From contig JAJYSI010000111.1 of the NCBI GenBank assembly GCA_021793635.1, positions 1 through 8,815 on the forward strand: a DNA stretch of 8,815 nucleotides. Direction: 5' to 3'. The DNA comes from Bacteroidota bacterium. Lineage in GTDB: Bacteria; Bacteroidota; Ignavibacteria; Ignavibacteriales; Ignavibacteriaceae. The notes beneath the pieces were generated by a model. That model was not told the DNA's origin. It did not search any database and was given only the letters and a program-made list of their open reading frames with translations. The position numbers and the translations under genes were made by a program. Positions 6,984 through 8,815 of this stretch are shown here, in pieces (within the stretch, counting starts at the first letter, position 1; each line of letters starts with the position of its first letter).

Positions 6984-8669
6984 ATGGCATACATCGTTAC
7001 AGCAAGGAAATGGCGACCTCAGAGATTCAGCGATGTGGTTGGTCAAGAGCATATAACAACGACATTGAAAAATGCAATTAAGAACAATCGTATCGCACAT
7101 GCATACATATTTACAGGCCCACGCGGAGTAGGGAAAACGACAACTGCACGTATCCTTGCTAAATCATTAAACTGTCTTAATCCAATTGACAATGAACCAT
7201 GCAATGAATGTGAGATGTGCAAATCAATTCAGACAAATCAATCATTGGATATAATTGAAATTGACGGGGCATCAAACAGAGGTATTGATGAAATCCGCAC
7301 ACTTCGTGATTCTGTAAAATATGCGCCGACAAATGGAAAATATAAGGTTTATATTATTGACGAAGTTCACATGCTTACAAGAGAGTCTTTCAATGCATTT
7401 CTTAAAACCCTAGAAGAACCGCCGTCTTATATAATATTTATTTTTGCAACAACCGATATTCACAAAGTTCCTCTTACTATAATTTCAAGATGCCAGCGTT
7501 TTGATTTTAGAAGAATTCAACTTGATACGATTAAAGATCAACTTAAAAAAATTGCCGATACCGACAAGATAAAAATAGACGACAAAACTTTAACAATAAT
7601 TGCAAAGAAATCTGACGGTGCTTTGCGAGATGCTGAAAGTTTTTTTGATCAGGTTGTTTCGTTTTGCGGTAATAACGTTGACTCCGAAACTGTTTCTAAA
7701 ATGTTAAATCTTGTAGATGATGAAGTTTATTTTATTCTTTCAGATGCCGTATTGCAAAAAAACTTCAAAACTGTTTTTGAGGTAACCAACATTATTTATG
7801 AGCATGGTTGGAACTTCATTGATTTTATGGAAGGGTTGATGGAGCATTTTAGAAATATTATGACGGTAATATTAAGCAATAGCACCGACCTTGTAGAGAC
7901 TGCAGATTTATATAAGTCAAGATATTTAGAATATCGGAATAAATTTTCGGAAGGCGATATTCTTCGCCTATTAAATTTTTTAAATAAAACGCAGCAAGAA
8001 TTACGCTACACCCAAAATCAAAAATTAAAAATTGAAATTTCTTTGAGTCAATTAATCGGACTTGAGAAATCATCAACCATTACAGAATTGATTTCATTGG
8101 TAGATGATATAAAAAAAAACTCTAATTTGAATTTTGAGACTGATCAACCTGAAAAAACTGAAATCTTTTCTACCAAAGAAACTTTTAAATCCACAAATTC
8201 TACTCTTCAAAATAAACCGGAAGTTATTTTACAAGAACCAACTATCATTTCATTAAAAGATATAACACTTCAAGAGAACAAGTCTGAGAAAGGTTTTAAC
8301 TTTACTTCCATAATTGAGGGATGGAGCGATTTTGTCGCTTCAGTTAGTTCTGAAAAGGGATTGATATTCGGACCGTTCATTCAAGATATAAAGTTGCTTA
8401 GTTTGGAAGGAAACCGGTTATTCATTTTCAGCGACAATCCGGACGGGGACAAAATTTTATCTAACCACGAAGAATACTTCCAAAAGAAGACAAATGAATT
8501 CTTCGGAAGAAAATTGAAACTTGAGCTTAAGCAAAACGACAATTCCGCATTCGGAGCTGCAAATTCGATTGCAAAAAGAAAGAATAATGAAAAAAAATCC
8601 ATTAATCCAGCAAATGATCCAATTATAGATTCCATAGTAAATATTCTTGGCGGCGAAGAGATTCAATAA
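6984..8669 (+). CDS. dnaX: DNA polymerase III subunit tau/gamma (DnaX)
   Basis: DnaX is the ATPase motor of the clamp loader that opens the beta sliding clamp and loads it at primed DNA; the full-length tau form also ties the polymerase cores together. The AAA+ N-terminus is classical: ARKWRPQRFSDVVGQEH at the start, Walker A GPRGVGKT at 45-52 (K51), a zinc module with C64, C73, C76 and C79, Walker B IIDEVHML with D126/E127, and the SRC arginine-finger motif at 168-170. These positions equal the E. coli numbering. The clamp-loader core ends near residue 370. A low-complexity K/E/S/T-rich linker follows to about 430, then a Bacteroidota-style C-terminal domain ending DPIIDSIVNILGGEE. The length, 561, is shorter than E. 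coli tau (643). The ATG at 6984 has a modest ATAGG ribosome site six bases upstream. An A9 tract at 8111-8119 may direct a shorter gamma product. Confidence 0.96.
   Translation: MAYIVTARKWRPQRFSDVVGQEHITTTLKNAIKNNRIAHAYIFTGPRGVGKTTTARILAKSLNCLNPIDNEPCNECEMCKSIQTNQSLDIIEIDGASNRGIDEIRTLRDSVKYAPTNGKYKVYIIDEVHMLTRESFNAFLKTLEEPPSYIIFIFATTDIHKVPLTIISRCQRFDFRRIQLDTIKDQLKKIADTDKIKIDDKTLTIIAKKSDGALRDAESFFDQVVSFCGNNVDSETVSKMLNLVDDEVYFILSDAVLQKNFKTVFEVTNIIYEHGWNFIDFMEGLMEHFRNIMTVILSNSTDLVETADLYKSRYLEYRNKFSEGDILRLLNFLNKTQQELRYTQNQKLKIEISLSQLIGLEKSSTITELISLVDDIKKNSNLNFETDQPEKTEIFSTKETFKSTNSTLQNKPEVILQEPTIISLKDITLQENKSEKGFNFTSIIEGWSDFVASVSSEKGLIFGPFIQDIKLLSLEGNRLFIFSDNPDGDKILSNHEEYFQKKTNEFFGRKLKLELKQNDNSAFGAANSIAKRKNNEKKSINPANDPIIDSIVNILGGEEIQ
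8111..8125 (+). other. Candidate slippage/frameshift site in dnaX (A9 followed by stop in both other frames)
   Basis: Nine consecutive A's at 8111-8119 cover codons 376-379 of dnaX and include the slippery heptamer A_AAA_AAC in the zero frame. In the -1 frame the reading continues AAA CTC TAA, stopping at 8123-8125 and giving a 380-residue protein. In the +1 frame it stops at TGA 8128-8130. A 380-residue product would keep the whole ATPase and oligomerisation core and lose the tau tail, like gamma in E. coli (-1 frameshift) or Thermus (slippage on an A9 tract). I see no strong upstream Shine-Dalgarno-like stimulator or downstream stem-loop, which favours transcriptional slippage over ribosomal frameshifting if it works at all. 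Confidence 0.5.
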
Positions 8670-8714
8670 ACAAGCCGATTCATAAATAAAAATTAATAAA
8701 TCCGCTCTAATATG

Positions 8715-8795
8715 GTTATTCCGATGGAAGTGGGAGACCATAAATCTTCGAATATTGAATATATTCCCACTTTCCTGTCTTGATAAAGGAATGAC
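8715..8795. repeat. Nested palindromic element after dnaX (GTTATTCC...GGAATGAC ends)
   Basis: GTTATTCC at 8715-8722 pairs with GGAATGAC at 8788-8795, with one G-T wobble. Inside it, GGAAGTGGGA at 8726-8735 pairs with TCCCACTTTCC at 8765-8775 with a single bulged base. The order and words resemble degenerate members of the widespread intergenic repeats of the GTCATTCC(N)GGAATGAC type found in many bacterial genomes. It may also stop transcription at the end of the lon-msrC-dnaX operon, but no clear U-tract follows either stem. Beyond it, to the window end, I see no gene. Confidence 0.5.
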
Positions 8796-8815
8796 ATTCA
8801 GAGTATTTCTGTTTC

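Noticed and set aside
8590..8597. A8 run near the end of dnaX as a second slippage site
   Set aside because: It lies about 25 codons from the C-terminus, so slippage would only alter the tail; it is not placed at a domain boundary like the A9 run.
8457..8741. 94-codon minus-strand open frame covering the end of dnaX and the palindrome
   Set aside because: Most of it is antisense to the dnaX C-terminus, and its start lies in the palindromic repeat; no family resemblance.

Overview
The window is AT-rich bacterial chromosomal DNA. It most resembles the Bacteroidota/Ignavibacteriota (FCB) group. The signs are an outer-membrane TonB-dependent receptor with an N-terminal carboxypeptidase-regulatory-like domain, a TAnnTTTG-type promoter box before one gene, a Bacteroidota-style tau C-terminus on DnaX, and intergenic repeats built from GGAGTAATGGAAT-like words. 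This placement is inference from gene content and style; no database was searched.

Layout, left to right. Bases 1-221 are the C-terminal end of a THUMP-type rRNA methyltransferase (RlmL-like), cut by the window edge. It is followed 36 bases later by a complete TonB-dependent outer-membrane receptor (258-2714, +). A convergent gap (2715-2852) holds an 11-bp perfect hairpin. On the minus strand lies an inositol-monophosphatase/SuhB family gene (2853-3620). A divergent intergenic region of about 410 bases (3621-4029) holds the suhB leader, a 77-base imperfect hairpin of GGAGTAATGGAAT-like repeats with a further partial copy, a 7-bp palindrome, and a good sigma70-like promoter for the next genes. 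Between these elements (about 3779-3824 and 3846-3936) I see no gene, only a weak inverted repeat at 3783-3809.

The right half is a compact plus-strand operon: lon (ATP-dependent protease), then a free methionine-(R)-sulfoxide reductase (fRMsr, GAF fold) starting 1 base after the lon stop, then dnaX (DNA polymerase III tau/gamma) 25 bases further on. Both lon and msrC appear to use TTG start codons, each placed by a well-spaced Shine-Dalgarno sequence. The operon joins protein quality control, repair of oxidised methionine and replication-clamp loading. After dnaX, the last 146 bases are intergenic and hold a nested palindrome whose ends read GTTATTCC...GGAATGAC.

All complete genes are recognisable housekeeping or transport families, and I see no sign of an undescribed multi-gene system. 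The most interesting signal is inside dnaX. A run of nine A's sits just after the clamp-loader core, and stop codons follow immediately in both alternative frames. That is the arrangement expected if a short gamma form is made by ribosomal frameshifting or transcriptional slippage. The two intergenic repeat structures and the palindrome next to the lon promoter are also worth checking.
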